From: Prorocentrum cordatum
Lineage: Eukaryota > Sar > Dinophyceae > Prorocentrales > Prorocentraceae
Direction: 5' to 3'
Assembly: GCA_963575745.1 (NCBI GenBank)
Contig: CAUYUJ010020170.1
Coordinates: 716,513-780,512 of the forward strand
Length of the DNA: 64,000 nucleotides
Shown here: positions 44,401-53,756 of the stretch, one piece after another
Layout: each line of letters starts with the position of its first letter
Position numbering within the stretch: the stretch's first letter is position 1
Program-made: the position numbers and the translations under genes
Notes under the pieces: generated by a model
Told to the model about the DNA's origin: nothing
The model's database searches: none
Seen by the model: only the letters and a program-made list of their open reading frames with translations

Positions 44401-44961
44401 CGCAAGCACAAGACCAGCAAGCGCTTTGCGAACGCTCTTCAGGTGGGGGCTGCAGCCTCCAGCGGCTGGGACGCCAATGTCCTGAAGAGCGTCACCGAGC
44501 GGCACCTGTGGCAGCTCATGGGTGGCGGCACTTTTAAGGTTAACTGCCTGGTTAACGCCACCAGGCCGTCCAAGGCCATCTCGCGCGAACTACTGCAGCA
44601 GTTCGGGCTTGCGGACTTTGTTACGTCCGCTGCAGCGCGGTGCCGCTACCACGACGTCAAATACGGCGACGTCGTGCTGTTGGAGGACGGAGGAGGGGAA
44701 CACATTGCGGCCGAGGTGTTGAAACACCTCTCCTCCGCCAAGAACGGCCACTACTATGGCTTGAGCTTGGTCCTGCCCTACTTCTTCAAGGAGAAGCTGC
44801 ACCCGCGCGCCTCCGCGCACGTGCTTGGCGGCGATGCCGACGCCTTCTGGGCGCACACGGCGAGCATCGTGTGCTCGCTCGCGTGGGCGCCGCGCGAGGG
44901 CGGCGGCATCCGAGCGGCGCGCCCGATATGGTCGCAGCCGCGGTGGTGCGCTTTAGCTTAA
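41432..44961 (+). CDS. Spliced transposase-like gene (DWMH family)
   Basis: Exons: 41432-41608 (coiled coil, KEARKNARKAEKQVQIRTAE), 41773-41853, 42421-43017, 43112 to about 43342, about 43403-43993, and 44065-44961. Most joins are GT-AG and phase 0; the 43343-43402 intron needs a non-GT donor. Motifs in order: RPWHIIIYGDEIGAGNALAH, SWGIYWAIAEFGPQALSSED, MKGSSGIKPCFMCRN (Cys pair), VMFDWMHCIFVNGTYN, TASEGL, QKFHYLRHFANYARRW, CWVLERKHKTSKRFA. This order is a family I know as highly expanded in dinoflagellates, and it resembles tnp2-type (En/Spm, CACTA) transposases in its DxMH and FHxxxH...ExxxK blocks. The D/E of YGDE and the D of DWMH are candidate metal ligands. It would cut and join the element's ends. 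The first two exons are less certain. Confidence 0.6.
41609..41772 (+). other. Intron with 22-bp palindrome
   Basis: Begins GTGGATG after CTGCAG and ends GGGGTCAG. A perfect 22-bp palindrome centred on GCTGCAGC lies at 41666-41687 with arms of C/G runs. Phase 0. Confidence 0.45.
41854..42420 (+). other. Long intron with palindromic 3' splice site
   Basis: Begins GTGACC and ends GGCGCTGCAG with the exon starting CGCGC. It holds a GGA tract (42160-42320) and further GCTGCAGC palindromes near 41957, 42024 and 42330. Phase 0 on both sides. Confidence 0.45.
43018..43111 (+). other. 94-bp intron starting with a palindrome
   Basis: The donor side is GTTGCTGCAGCAAC, a perfect palindrome beginning at the first intron base. 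A G/GA tract follows, then GGCGCTGCAGCGCC and the acceptor TTCGCAG. Phase 0. Joining the exons gives EDFRDS-DAWFQLA, which fits the family. Confidence 0.6.
43994..44064 (+). other. 71-bp intron with internal palindrome
   Basis: Begins GTATCA after CAA and ends TTTCTGTAG. TGCGCTGCAGCGCA lies in the middle near 44037. Phase 0. Confidence 0.5.
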
Positions 44962-45177
44962 AACGTGGATTCCTTACTGGCGCTGCAGCGCACTTTTTTA
45001 CATTGCTAAATGCTTCGGTGCTGCAGCACCTGAACGCTGCATGGTCGACGACTCCTCTTCTCCGCCTTGAAAACGTGGATTCCTTCTGCATGGCGCTGTA
45101 TCGCACCTTTTTCATTGACACTTCGGTGCTGCAGCACCTGAACAGTGCGTGGTCGCCGATTCCTCTTCTCCGCCTCG
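44962..45177 (+). repeat. Tandem duplication of about 105 bp after the transposase-like gene
   Basis: Both copies hold AACGTGGATTCCTT, CGGTGCTGCAGCACCTGAAC and TCCTCTTCTCCGCCT. The GGTGCTGCAGCACC palindrome is intact in both. The GGCGCTGCAGCGCA palindrome of copy 1 is GGCGCTGTATCGCA in copy 2. Confidence 0.85.
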
Positions 45178-45239
45178 TTCCTCCGCCTCCTCTTGCGCTG
45201 CAGCGCTAATGTCGTTGATCAGTGGTGCGGTCGTTCAAA

Positions 45240-45478
45240 CTCCTCCTTCCCCTCATCCTCCCCCTTTTCCCCCTCCTCCTCCTGCTCCTACTGCTGCTCC
45301 TCCTCCTCATCTTGCTCCCCCTCCTCCTTCCCCTCTCCTCCTCCTCCTCTGACGAGGGGAGGAGGGTGGAGGAGGGGGAGGGGGAGGAGGGGGAGGAGGA
45401 GGAGGATGAGGAGCATGAGGAGAAGGAAAACGACGAGATAGCTCAGAGCGAGAGGAGGATGGGGAGGAGGGGGGGGGA

Positions 45479-45510
<32 letters not shown>

Positions 45511-45780
45511 GGGGAGGGAGAGAGGAGGGAGGAGGGAGGAGGAGGAGAGGAGGGAGGAGAGAGAGGAGCTAGGAGGAGGAGGAGGAGGAAGGGGGAGGAG
45601 GAGGACGAGGGAGGAGCGGAGGGGAGGAGGAGGAGATGAGGAGGATATATGATGATGACGAGAGGAGGAGGCGAGAGGAGGAGGCGGAGAGGAGGAGGAG
45701 GAGGAGAGGAGGAGGAGAAGGAGGAGGAGGAGGAGGAGGAGGAGGAGGAGGAGGAGGAGGAGGAGGATAGAAGGAGGGAG
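45240..45780 (+). repeat. Inverted CCT and GGA tracts
   Basis: CCT-type pyrimidine tract 45240-45350, then GGA-type purine tract 45353-45780 with a few interruptions. A further pyrimidine tract at 46275-46460 is again complementary to the GGA tract. Confidence 0.85.
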
Positions 45781-45860
45781 GAGGAGGAGACGCCGCCCGC
45801 GCGCGTGCGGCTTACAGGCCGCGCGGGGAGCGCGCCCTCCCTTTTCCCTTTGCTTCGCGG

Positions 45861-46243
45861 CTCGGGATCGCCATCGAAAAACATATCAAGACATGTTTTT
45901 CGATGGCGACCCCGAGCCATGGGGCAGTCTCCTCTCGGAGGACCCCTCGGGGATGTCGGGGATCCTCCTCGACATCCCCGAGGGGTGGGACGGGCTCGGC
46001 AGCCATCGGCCCGTCGCACGTCGTCGTCCCCCAACCCTCTGGGTTGTGGACGACGGCTACGTGCGGTGGGCCGCTCTGGCTGCCGAGCGGCGCGCGGGGC
46101 CCCCCCGCCGCCCGCGCCAGCGGCAATGCCGCTGGAGATGGCGGCGCAGAGCGCGGCGCAGGCGAACTTCGCCTGCGCCGCGCTCAGCCGCGCCAGGCTG
46201 CCGCTCGACGCGGCGGCCCTGCAGGGCCGCCGCGTCGAGCGGC
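45861..46243. repeat. Six consecutive hairpins and palindromes
   Basis: H1 45861-45916: 24-bp arms, one mismatch, 8-base loop. H2 45942-45986: perfect 17-bp arms. H3 about 45994-46087: imperfect arms of about 43-47 bp around TCT. H4 46117-46135: 9-bp arms, 1-base loop. H5 46150-46184: perfect 17-bp arms, 1-base loop. H6 46200-46243: perfect 44-bp palindrome centred on CTGCAG. The block lies between complementary GGA and CCT tracts. No coding function is evident. Confidence 0.85.
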
Positions 46244-46274
46244 CGTCTTGGGCTGAGGCGCGCCCGTCGCCGCC

Positions 46275-46460
46275 TCCGCCGCCGCCTCCCCCTTTCCTCC
46301 TCCTCCTCATCCTCCTCCCCGTCCTCCTCCTACTCCTCCTCCTCCTCGACATCTCCTCCTCCTTCTCCTCCTCCTCCTCCTTCTCCTCCTCCTCCTCTCT
46401 CCCCCTCCTCTTCCTCCTCCTCCTCCTCCTCCTCTTCCTCCTCCTCCTCCTCCTCCTCAG
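46275..46460 (+). repeat. (CCT)n tract
   Basis: CTCCTC repeats with TTCTC and CGACAT interruptions; complementary to 45353-45780. Confidence 0.9.
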
Positions 46461-46810
46461 AGTCCGCTAACCACTTAGTAAGTCCGCTAACCACTTAGTA
46501 AGTAAGCTAGCTAGCGGACTTACTATGTGGTTACTAAGTGGTTAGTAAGTGGTTACTGGGTGGTTACTAAGTGGCAGCTAAGTGGTTACTAAGTGGTTAG
46601 TAAGTGGTAGCTAGAGTGGGGACTTAGCGAGCTAACCTCTACTAGAGACTTAGCAAGGTTAGCCTCCAGCTATAAGTGGTTAGTATCTCCTACTAACCAG
46701 TTGTAGCTGGTTATACAATTTACATCCTACTTACAACACTTATAACCGACTTACAACTCACTTGTACGTACATACTAAATCCTCTAACCCCTTAGTATCC
46801 GCGCTAACCG
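46461..46810 (+). repeat. Right sub-terminal AT-rich repeats
   Basis: CCGCTAACCACTTAGTAAG occurs twice in tandem, then many TAAGTGGTTAGTAAG and ACTTAC words, declining toward 46800. It shares words with the left sub-terminal array. Confidence 0.75.
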
Positions 46811-46836
46811 CCTAGCAGCCGCCGCGGCCATCCAAG
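46811..46836 (-). repeat. Right terminal inverted repeat
   Basis: Ends CCGCCGCGGCCATCCAAG, the reverse complement of the left end with two mismatches over 26 bp. Confidence 0.75.
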
Positions 46837-47295
46837 TTGTTCTTTTGAAAATTGCCACTTCCTGCTTCTGGCGCCCGGGAAGCCTCCCGGGCCGATTCCG
46901 GCGTGCTTCCGCTGCAGCGCCGGCGTCATTTCCCGCGCTACGGCATGCAATGCAATGCTAGGTTGATACTACGCTTTGCGGTGCTCTTCTACGCCATGCC
47001 ACGCCGTGCTCTACAATGAATATCACGTACCCTTTCGGGACCATTGCCCTGCTCGACATCCGACTGTGCGAGTAGAGAGGGGATCTGCGCCATGGTTTCC
47101 CCCCCCCCTCTCTCCTGTCCCCCCCCCCTCTCTCCTTTCCCCCCCCCCCATTGCGCGTCAATTCTTTCGTCGTTGGCGTCCCCCCCCTCCCTTGCAGAGC
47201 GAAGCTTGAGCGAGCCCCCCCCCTCTCTCCTTCCCCCCCCCGTCGCGTGTGAATTCGTCGGTTTTCGTCGTTTGCGTCCCCCCCGCCACTGCATC
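46837..47295 (+). repeat. Complex array, right of the 26-kb insertion
   Basis: Resumes the interrupted unit with TTCTTTTGAAAATTGCC and GGCGCCCGGGAAGCCTCCCG. Next comes GCTTCCGCTGCAGCGCCGGC and a CATGCAATGCAATGCTAGG segment about 95% like 19.57-19.74 kb. C/T tracts follow, with ATTCTTTCGTCGTTGGCG and GAGCGAAGCTTGAGCGAG as at 19.06 kb. Confidence 0.8.
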
Positions 47296-47870
47296 AATAT
47301 TTCCTTTACTCTTGAGAGCGATCCGACGCCCAACAAACGTTGCAATCAAATTTGCGACATCTCAGTGGCAGCGGCGCTGCCCCATCATTGAGACTCTTTT
47401 GTGTATGCAGTTTTCTGAACAACATTTGCTCCTTACCATGTCTGCGCATGCCCTTTAAAAGTAATGCCAAGGCGATCATCCACGCAGCGCGCCAGGGAGA
47501 GAGAGGAAGGGAAAAGGAGGGAGGGGAGCGAAATGAGAGGACAGCGTGTTGAGCAGACTTCGGTTTAGAAAAAGTGTTGCCACTGAGCTCCAGCGCTCGC
47601 GCTGTCAGGCATTGAAAATCCACGCTGGAGGCGGAGATGATCAAATCAGGTAGTCGGAGGTTGGGGGGTGAAATCGAAGTGAAACGGAGAGCCCCCCCAC
47701 CGGGAAATCGATTTCCGTTTCGTGTTCGTGCGTGCCGTGCGTGCGGGCGAGGCGAAGTTGCGTGGGCGGGCGAGAGGAAACTGCCGTCGGAAGAGTCGTG
47801 TGCCCTCTTGGGTGTCCTGTCCAATCAAGTCCGACTGTATCGCCCTCGCCCCAGTGCGAGTTGCTGAGGC
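47296..47870. other. Unassigned spacer
   Basis: No recognised gene. Less repetitive and closer to balanced composition than the surroundings; frames on both strands are short. Confidence 0.35.
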
Positions 47871-47876
47871 CCTCCG

Positions 47877-47995
47877 CAGAGAGAGAGAGAGGGAGACAGA
47901 GAGAGAGAGAGAGAAAAAGACAGAGAGAGAGAGAGAGAACAACCAAAAACGAGGGAGAGAGGGAGAAAGAGAGAGAGAGAGAGAGAAAGAGAGGC
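47877..47995 (+). repeat. (GA)n microsatellite
   Basis: GAGAGA runs with GGGAGACAGA and AAAAGACAGA interruptions. Confidence 0.95.
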
Positions 47996-48700
47996 GCCGC
48001 CCCATGCTGCTGCCGATGCTTGCTCGGGAGGAGGACCTGGCATCGCTCGGACGTGTGCGTTTTTCTCGGCGAAGACCATCGAGGAGCATCCCGGATCGCC
48101 TTGCGACAAAATAAGCGCGCGAAAACCGACAAATGCACATGGAATCGACGTCCGAGCGATGGCAAGAGGAGCGAATTTTCTTTCGGGTGACTCCGACTGA
48201 CCTCGGAGGAAGGCTCGCCTCAGAGCCGGCTGGGGGTCTGAGGTGGCCCAGCGCTGGCTGAGGTCAGCTGGAAGGGGGAGGTCCGAGGTTCTGGGCTCGA
48301 GGAGGTTCTTGGCCCTTCTTCGGCCTCCCGGCGCCCTCCTCGGGCCCAAGGACCGTCAAGAATGGGGGGCAACTGCACCAGGTGGACCCCTGGAGGGATC
48401 TGGGGACCGATTTTGAGCGGATTTGCCCTTATCTCTTCTTCTCGGGCCCGATCCGGTTCAGACCCCCCCCTTGCCGCCTCCAACCGCCGCCGCCCTCGAC
48501 GCTCGGTCCATCGCCCTCGGCCCCTCTCGTCGATGATCCTCGGGACCACTGTACGAGGAGGGGATCGACAACATATTTGATTTACCCCCATGTTTTATTT
48601 TTCCGTCGAATCTACGATACGGAGCATTCGACGTATTCTCCGTAGATTGTGAAGGTTTGACGGCCGGTGCCGCCGACCCTAAAAGACATCGACGACGACC
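47996..48700. other. Unassigned spacer
   Basis: No gene recognised. TTCGACGGAAAA-type words near 48595-48630 are AT-rich. Confidence 0.35.
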
Positions 48701-49050
48701 AGGAGGAGGAGGAGGAGGAGGAGGAGGAGGAGGCAGTGATAGGAAGGAGGAGGAGGAGGAGGAGGAGGAGGAGGAGGAGGAGGACCCCCCCTTCCTGGGA
48801 CCCCCCCCCCCAGGAGGAGGACCAGAGGAGGACCGGCGTGGGAGAGGGGAGGGGAGGGGGAGCAGGACCCCCAGGGACGGATGCGTATCTGTCCCCCCCC
48901 TCCCCTGCGACTCCCCCCCCCCACCTCGGGAGAAGGACCAGAGGAGGACCACAGGAGGACCGGCGTTGGAGAGGAGGACCCCCAGAGGCGATGCGAATCT
49001 GACCCCCCATCCCCCCCCCCATTTCCCGGACCCCCCCCCCCGCCGGAGAA
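48701..49050 (+). repeat. (GGA)n and two GGAGGACC units of about 110 bp
   Basis: GGA repeat 48701-48785. Then AGAGGAGGACC...CGGCG...GATGCG.ATCTG occurs at about 48827-48905 and 48940-49005, each followed by a C run. Confidence 0.75.
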
Positions 49051-49205
49051 GGGACAAAGGGAACGGGCTTCCCTTTGACGTGATTACGACGTGGGTCGAT
49101 TTCCCTCAATCCCTGGACTCCTGCCCCCGACGACGGGAGAGTGCTATCTCCCGCCCGACGGGGAAGGACCCTCCCATCGACGGGACCAGACAGACCCCCC
49201 ACACT

Positions 49206-49250
<45 letters not shown>
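49206..49250 (+). repeat. (CA)n microsatellite
   Basis: About 22 CA units. Confidence 0.95.
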
Positions 49251-49252
<2 letters not shown>

Positions 49253-49441
49253 CGACAGGGTCGGCGGATTCGACCGAAGAGCCAATTTACGGGTAAATCA
49301 ATCATGCAGCCGATCCCCTTCTCGAGTTATTTGATTACCCCGCTCAGTACCGTCGATGGCGCGCCGTCTGCGTCGGCCCTCATGGCGCTTCTGCGGACAC
49401 GCGCACGGTGGCGCCAGCACGCGCTCTGAGAGCCTGCGTCC

Positions 49442-49472
49442 ACTACACGCAAGAGCGGCACTTGCGTGTAGT
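49442..49472. repeat. Perfect 12-bp hairpin
   Basis: ACTACACGCAAG, a 7-base loop, then CTTGCGTGTAGT. Confidence 0.9.
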
Positions 49473-49630
49473 CCACAGCGGTCTCGGCGCCCGCCCCCCC
49501 TCGGGCGAAGCAGAGCGTGCAGTGCCGCAGGCTCTCGCGCCGCGCCTCGGCGACCCGAGGCGGAAGCCGGGGCATCTTGGCCTCTCCTTGGTATCGGTCG
49601 GACGCGTGCCATGTGTTCTTGACGATGATC

Positions 49631-49840
49631 AGAGCCCCGAATCATCAGGGGTAACTCGGGTCAGGGATAACTCGGGTTCGTTTTTCGGGAATCCGAACCC
49701 GAGTTACCCCGGACCCGAGTTACCCCGGATAACTCGGGCGTCCAGAGCCCCGAATCATCAGGGGTAACTCGGGTCAGGGATAACTCGGGTTCCTTTTTCG
49801 GGAGTCCAAACCCTCGATGGTCATCATGACCATCGAGGGG
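49631..49840. repeat. Hairpin-bearing tandem duplication
   Basis: GGGGTAACTCGGGTCAGGGA (arm 49648-49680) pairs with 49694-49726 over 33 bp with a few mismatches. The left arm with its flank (49631-49679) is repeated at 49744-49792. A near-perfect 14-bp-arm palindrome (CCCTCGATGGTCAT, one-base loop) closes the block at about 49811-49839. Confidence 0.85.
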
Positions 49841-49990
49841 CAGATTCATCTGGCGAAACGACGCACGCGCGGAGTCGAAAGATGCACGGGGGCGGGACGT
49901 CCGAGCGTTGGCGAGGCTCAGGGGGCGCCAGCTGAGAGCCAAGGGCGCGAGGCGCGAGATCCGCACGAAGGGCGCGGTAGTGCAAGTGTC

Positions 49991-50192
49991 GGGGGAGCGT
50001 AAGACCCGGGTTTGCCAGGACTCGGGTTCGCCATCGTTTTTTGACGACCGCGTCTCGGATTTTGACAAGTAGGAGTTTCGTTGGATGTCTGCAGCGGGAG
50101 GCCTCGTCAAAATGCAGGCTCGGCCTCGTCATTTTTTTGACGACCTCGTCGGGGATTTCCGAGTCCCCCGTAACCGGGTCTTACGTCTCCCC
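49991..50192. mobile_element. TIR element family II, copy 1
   Basis: Ends GGGGGAGCGTAAGACCCGGG and CCGGGTCTTACGTCTCC are inverted with small gaps. 202 bp. It holds two ATTTTTTTGACGAC-like words in direct order. Copy 2 at 63.3 kb is about 95% identical. Confidence 0.8.
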
Positions 50193-50640
50193 GAAAGTGG
50201 CCTCGGAGGTATGGCCATCGATGCGGGGTGGGGCTGGTGCAGAGCACCAGTCCGATGCGTTCAAGAGGCGGAGCGGCGTCGCTCCCCGCGCCCCCGACAG
50301 CAGTTTCACATTCAAACGCAGTCTTTGCGTCTCGGAAGCGGGCGCTTGTTTGTCCAAGCGGTTTGCATTCGCCCGGATCGAAGGACCCGAACTTGGAAAT
50401 TCGGGCCTGGTCTCTTCCTCCTGATGCGAAGGACCTATTGGGTTCACCTCCGCCAAGCCTCTCGGGGCCAAATGTAGGCCCAGATCTCGGTGCATGTGTG
50501 CTGGCGTCCTGGCCGGAGGCCGATATCCAACAAGGTTTGGGCCCAAATCGAGCCTTCTGGAGGCTTGGTGGTTGAGGATACTTTCCCCCCTCGCCTCCCT
50601 CTCGCCCTCTCCTCCCCTTCCTTCCCTCCCTTCATCCTTC
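50193..50640. other. Unassigned spacer
   Basis: No gene recognised. Confidence 0.35.
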
Positions 50641-50676
50641 CCCTCTTCCTTTACATGGTAGGTAATATATACACAC

Positions 50677-50679
<3 letters not shown>

Positions 50680-50708
<29 letters not shown>

Positions 50709-50805
50709 TCTATCTCTCTCTCTCTCTCTCTCTCTTCATCTGTCTCTCTCTCTCTGTCTTTCCCTCTCTCCATCTCTCCCTCTATCTCCCCCTCTCTCTC
50801 ATTTT
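50680..50805 (+). repeat. (CT)n microsatellite
   Basis: TCTCTC runs with ATCT, GTCT and TCCC variants. Confidence 0.95.
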
Positions 50806-51030
50806 CCTGAGGCCTCCAGACATCCCTGGAGGCCCCTGGCGGCCCAGACAATGCACGCACCTCTGCTTCGAACGATCCCCACCAGAGAGCTGCCGCGAAC
50901 AGCTTCGAAACCTGCCCTGTGTGTGTACAGCGCGGCCCCTGGCACTCGCACGGCCCATCTTTCGGGCGGCTCCAGAGCGCTCTCAGAGCGCTCCGCAGCG
51001 CTCTGGGACGGCTGTGGCGCCCGACACGCG

Positions 51031-51184
51031 GCGGCGAGCCCGGGGGGAAGCGAGAAGGGGCGGGCCTTCTCAGAAGACTCGACAGTCCCCTGGCCTTCTG
51101 AGAAGTTTGCGGTGTCTTCGGGGAAGGCAGCCCCGCCGCCGTCTGAGAAGGCCTTCTCCTCATTTCCCCCCTCGCTTGCCGCCG
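51031..51184. mobile_element. TIR element family III, copy A
   Basis: Left GCGGCGAGCCCGGGGGGAAG and right TTTCCCCCCTCGCTTGCCGC are inverted. Inside, the palindromic words CTTCTCAGAAG and CTTCTGAGAAG recur. Copies B and C are at 56.6 and 58.3 kb. Confidence 0.75.
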
Positions 51185-51711
51185 AGTCCCGGTCCGAGTG
51201 TGTCCTGGTCTTGGCACGTTCGGGCCCCTTCTCGCGCTTTTCATGCCCCGGCCTATGCCCCGCCCGTCGCCGCCGTCGCTGTTGGGCCTCGAATGAAGCT
51301 TACCCTCAGTGACGCTTACTTCTCTTCTGAGGTAACTGGGCCCCGGTGTCGGCCTGGCCCGCTCGTCGCCGCCGGTCGCCGTTGCCGCTGGGCCCCAGAG
51401 GCTACCGTGAGGAATCCTGAGGAAGTCTAGTGGGTCCTGGGATGCTCTCGGAACCCTGGCGAATCCTGAGACATCCTGAGGGACACCACCCCACTGGGTC
51501 GCAGCCTGGGCTCCCCACGGGTCGGGATTGGAAAAGACGTCCGAACAGTTTCCTCATGTTACTCCTCATCGGCTTGCCACCCTCCGCTTCATCTTACCCC
51601 GTACTGTGCTTCCTCATCGTCCTCGTTCTCCTCGTTCTCCTGGCTGGGTCCCCCCCCCCTGGGCCCGTCCCCTCTCGATCTTTCCTTTTGTCCTTCCCTC
51701 CCTCCTCTTCC
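51185..51711. other. Unassigned spacer
   Basis: No gene recognised. Confidence 0.35.
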
Positions 51712-51807
51712 TTCTCTCTCTCTCTCTCTCTCTCTATGTCTCCTTCGAGGAAGGCGGCGAGAGACGGGGAAAGGGTGAGAATGGGGAGGTAGAGACGGCG
51801 ACGACGA

Positions 51808-51846
<39 letters not shown>

Positions 51847-51850
51847 CGAT
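51712..51850 (+). repeat. (CT)n and GAC microsatellites
   Basis: TCTCTC 51714-51736. GACGAC with a few variants 51794-51847, a short version of the 4.7-16 kb satellite motif. Confidence 0.9.
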
Positions 51851-52082
51851 GAGGGGGAAGAGGAGCAGGAGGAAGGGGGAGTCTAAGGAACACGAGGGGG
51901 AGGAGGACAAGGAAGACGGATAACTGGGAGGTTGACGAGCAGGAGCAGTTCAGAAAGTCGGGAAGGGGTTTGAGCAGGAGGTCGGAAAGGCGGGGTGGAA
52001 GTAGAATAGGGAGGGAAAATCAGGAAAGAGGTGGAAAGCATGGCCCGCGCAGCCGCATGCGTGGTAGTCCATGTTCTCCCAG

Positions 52083-52121
52083 TATTGTAGTGGCCTCCCC
52101 AGTGCCGCCTATCCGGGGTGC
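52083..52121 (+). repeat. Short dispersed repeat shared with 18.28 kb
   Basis: GTATTGTAGTGGCCTCC, CAGTGCCGCC and ATCCGGG in the same order as at 18281-18322. Confidence 0.65.
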
Positions 52122-52282
52122 TACCGATTATGTGTGCAACGGATGACCTTTTTATGTTGAAACGTAGAGCACTCGCTCGAGACATCCTCATAAGATAAGG
52201 ATGTTGAACTCGCTTGGGCAACCTTCGGATATTCGATAGTGACGATATCGCGTGAACAGCCAAACTCATGGGATGTCCCCTC

Positions 52283-53020
52283 CCACCTTCCGGGCCTGAA
52301 TGGCGTCAGCCATGGCGTCAGCCCCCGACTCCCCCGTCCCGGGCGTGAATGGCGTCAGCCATGGCGTCGGCCCTCCCCCCCCCTCTCCTCTCCCGGGCCT
52401 GAGTGGCGTCAGCCATGGCGTCAGCCCCCCTCCTCCCCCCCAGATCCCCTCCTGGATGGTGTCAGCCATGGCGTCAGCGCCCCCCCCCCCTCCCCTCCCC
52501 CCGATTTCCTCCTCCCGGGCCTGAATGGCGTCAGCCATGGAGTTCCGCCCCCCCCTCCTCCGCATGGCGCTCCCCTCCCCCCATCCCCCCCCTCCTCCCT
52601 CCTGGGCCTGAATGGCGTCAGCCCCCCCCCCTCCTCCCTCCCCGCTCCTCCCTACCGGGCCTGACTGGCGTCAGCCCCCCTCCCCCCGCGACAGAGCGAA
52701 GCCCCCCCCCCTCCCTCCCGGGTCTGAATGGCGTCAGCCCCTCCCCCCCTCTTCCCTCCTGGGCCTGAATGGCGTCAGCCCTCCTCCCCCCCTGACAGAG
52801 CGAAGCCCCCCCCCCCTCCTCGTTCCTGGCCCCCTCCCTCCCGGGTCCGAATGGCGTCAGCACCCTCCCTCCTCCCTCCCCGTCAGCCCCAATGGCGTCA
52901 GCCCCCCCCCCTCCGGGCCCGTCAGCCCCCCCCCCTCCTCCTCCCGGGCCTGAATGGCGTCAGCCCCCTCCCCCACTCCTCCCTTCTGGGCCTGAATATC
53001 GTCAGCCCCTCCCCCCCGAC
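52283..53020 (+). repeat. GGGCCTGAATGGCGTCAGCC minisatellite
   Basis: About 13 copies of a unit of about 40-65 bp: GGGCCTGAATGGCGTCAGCC, sometimes followed by ATGGCGTCAGCC, then C/T-rich filler of variable length. Confidence 0.9.
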
Positions 53021-53099
53021 AGAACGAAGCTTGAGCGAGCTCAAGCCCACGCTCTCAGAAACTCACACGCCGGATCGGTGGATTCCCATAATTGGTCTT

Positions 53100-53340
53100 T
53101 CGTCTCGGTCCCCCGTCTCTTTTTCTCTGTCTCTCTTTCTCTAGTCTCTCTCTTTTTTTGTTTCTCTCTCTCTCTCTCTCTCTCTCCATATGTATGCGTT
53201 CCTATATCATGCACACATCTGCAAACGTACAGCTTTATTTGAAAAAACTTGCGTTATCTATCCGTCTCTCTCTCTCTCTCCCTCTCTACCTCTCTCTCCC
53301 TCTCCCGCTCTCTCTCTCTCTCTCTCTCTCTCCCTTTTTG
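53100..53340 (+). repeat. Two (CT)n tracts
   Basis: 53115-53190 and 53262-53335, separated by AT-richer sequence. Confidence 0.9.
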
Positions 53341-53756
53341 TTTGTACATATACACACCGCTCTCAAGGGCACGTCCCTTATCTCGTGTGTTTGTGCGTGT
53401 GATTTGTTACGCATGCGTAAATACAACGGCACGCACGTACATAGTCCACACCCTCCAGCGAGGAGGGCGATCCCGACGTGCACACCTTCCCCGTGCCGCT
53501 CTCAAAGACGCGCGACCCCATCTTGCAGACGGGCGCCGCCCCCTCGCTTCCTTCCCCCCCCCCCGACCCACGTCGAGAGCGCCGCGACGGTGTCGCCAGC
53601 TCTCCTCCTGCTGCTCTCCTCGTCCGCTCTCCTCCATTCCGTTTCCTTATACATAACTTCTCCCTGTCGCACCCCGAGGCCGGTCGAAAGGGGGGGCTGG
53701 GCGTTTCGCCTGAGCCTTCTGCACCACCTGTGACCCTAAAGCTGAAACATTGGAAG

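Larger units (their letters stand above)
20697..46836. mobile_element. Putative 26.1-kb DNA transposon with cargo genes
   Basis: Inverted termini match at 24 of 26 positions: left 20697-20722, right 46811-46836, both with outer end CTTGGATGGCCGCGGCGG. Inward of each terminus lie AT-rich sub-terminal arrays sharing CACTTAGTAAGT and GTTAGCGGACT words. The left outer flank breaks off in the 215-bp array unit at TACACATT and the right outer flank resumes it at TTCTTTTGAAAA, so removing the segment rebuilds one array unit. It contains a transposase-like gene, two other spliced genes of dinoflagellate-specific families and several small genes. Large TIR elements with sub-terminal repeats and a tnp2-type transposase recall CACTA/En-Spm elements, but the ends are not CACTA and a target duplication longer than 2-3 bp is not obvious. 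Parts of 32-41 kb look like later insertions. Confidence 0.6.

Noticed and set aside
45288-46352. 354-codon minus-strand frame across the hairpin block
   Set aside because: It runs through GGA/CCT tracts and hairpins, with Ser/Pro and Arg runs and no domain.
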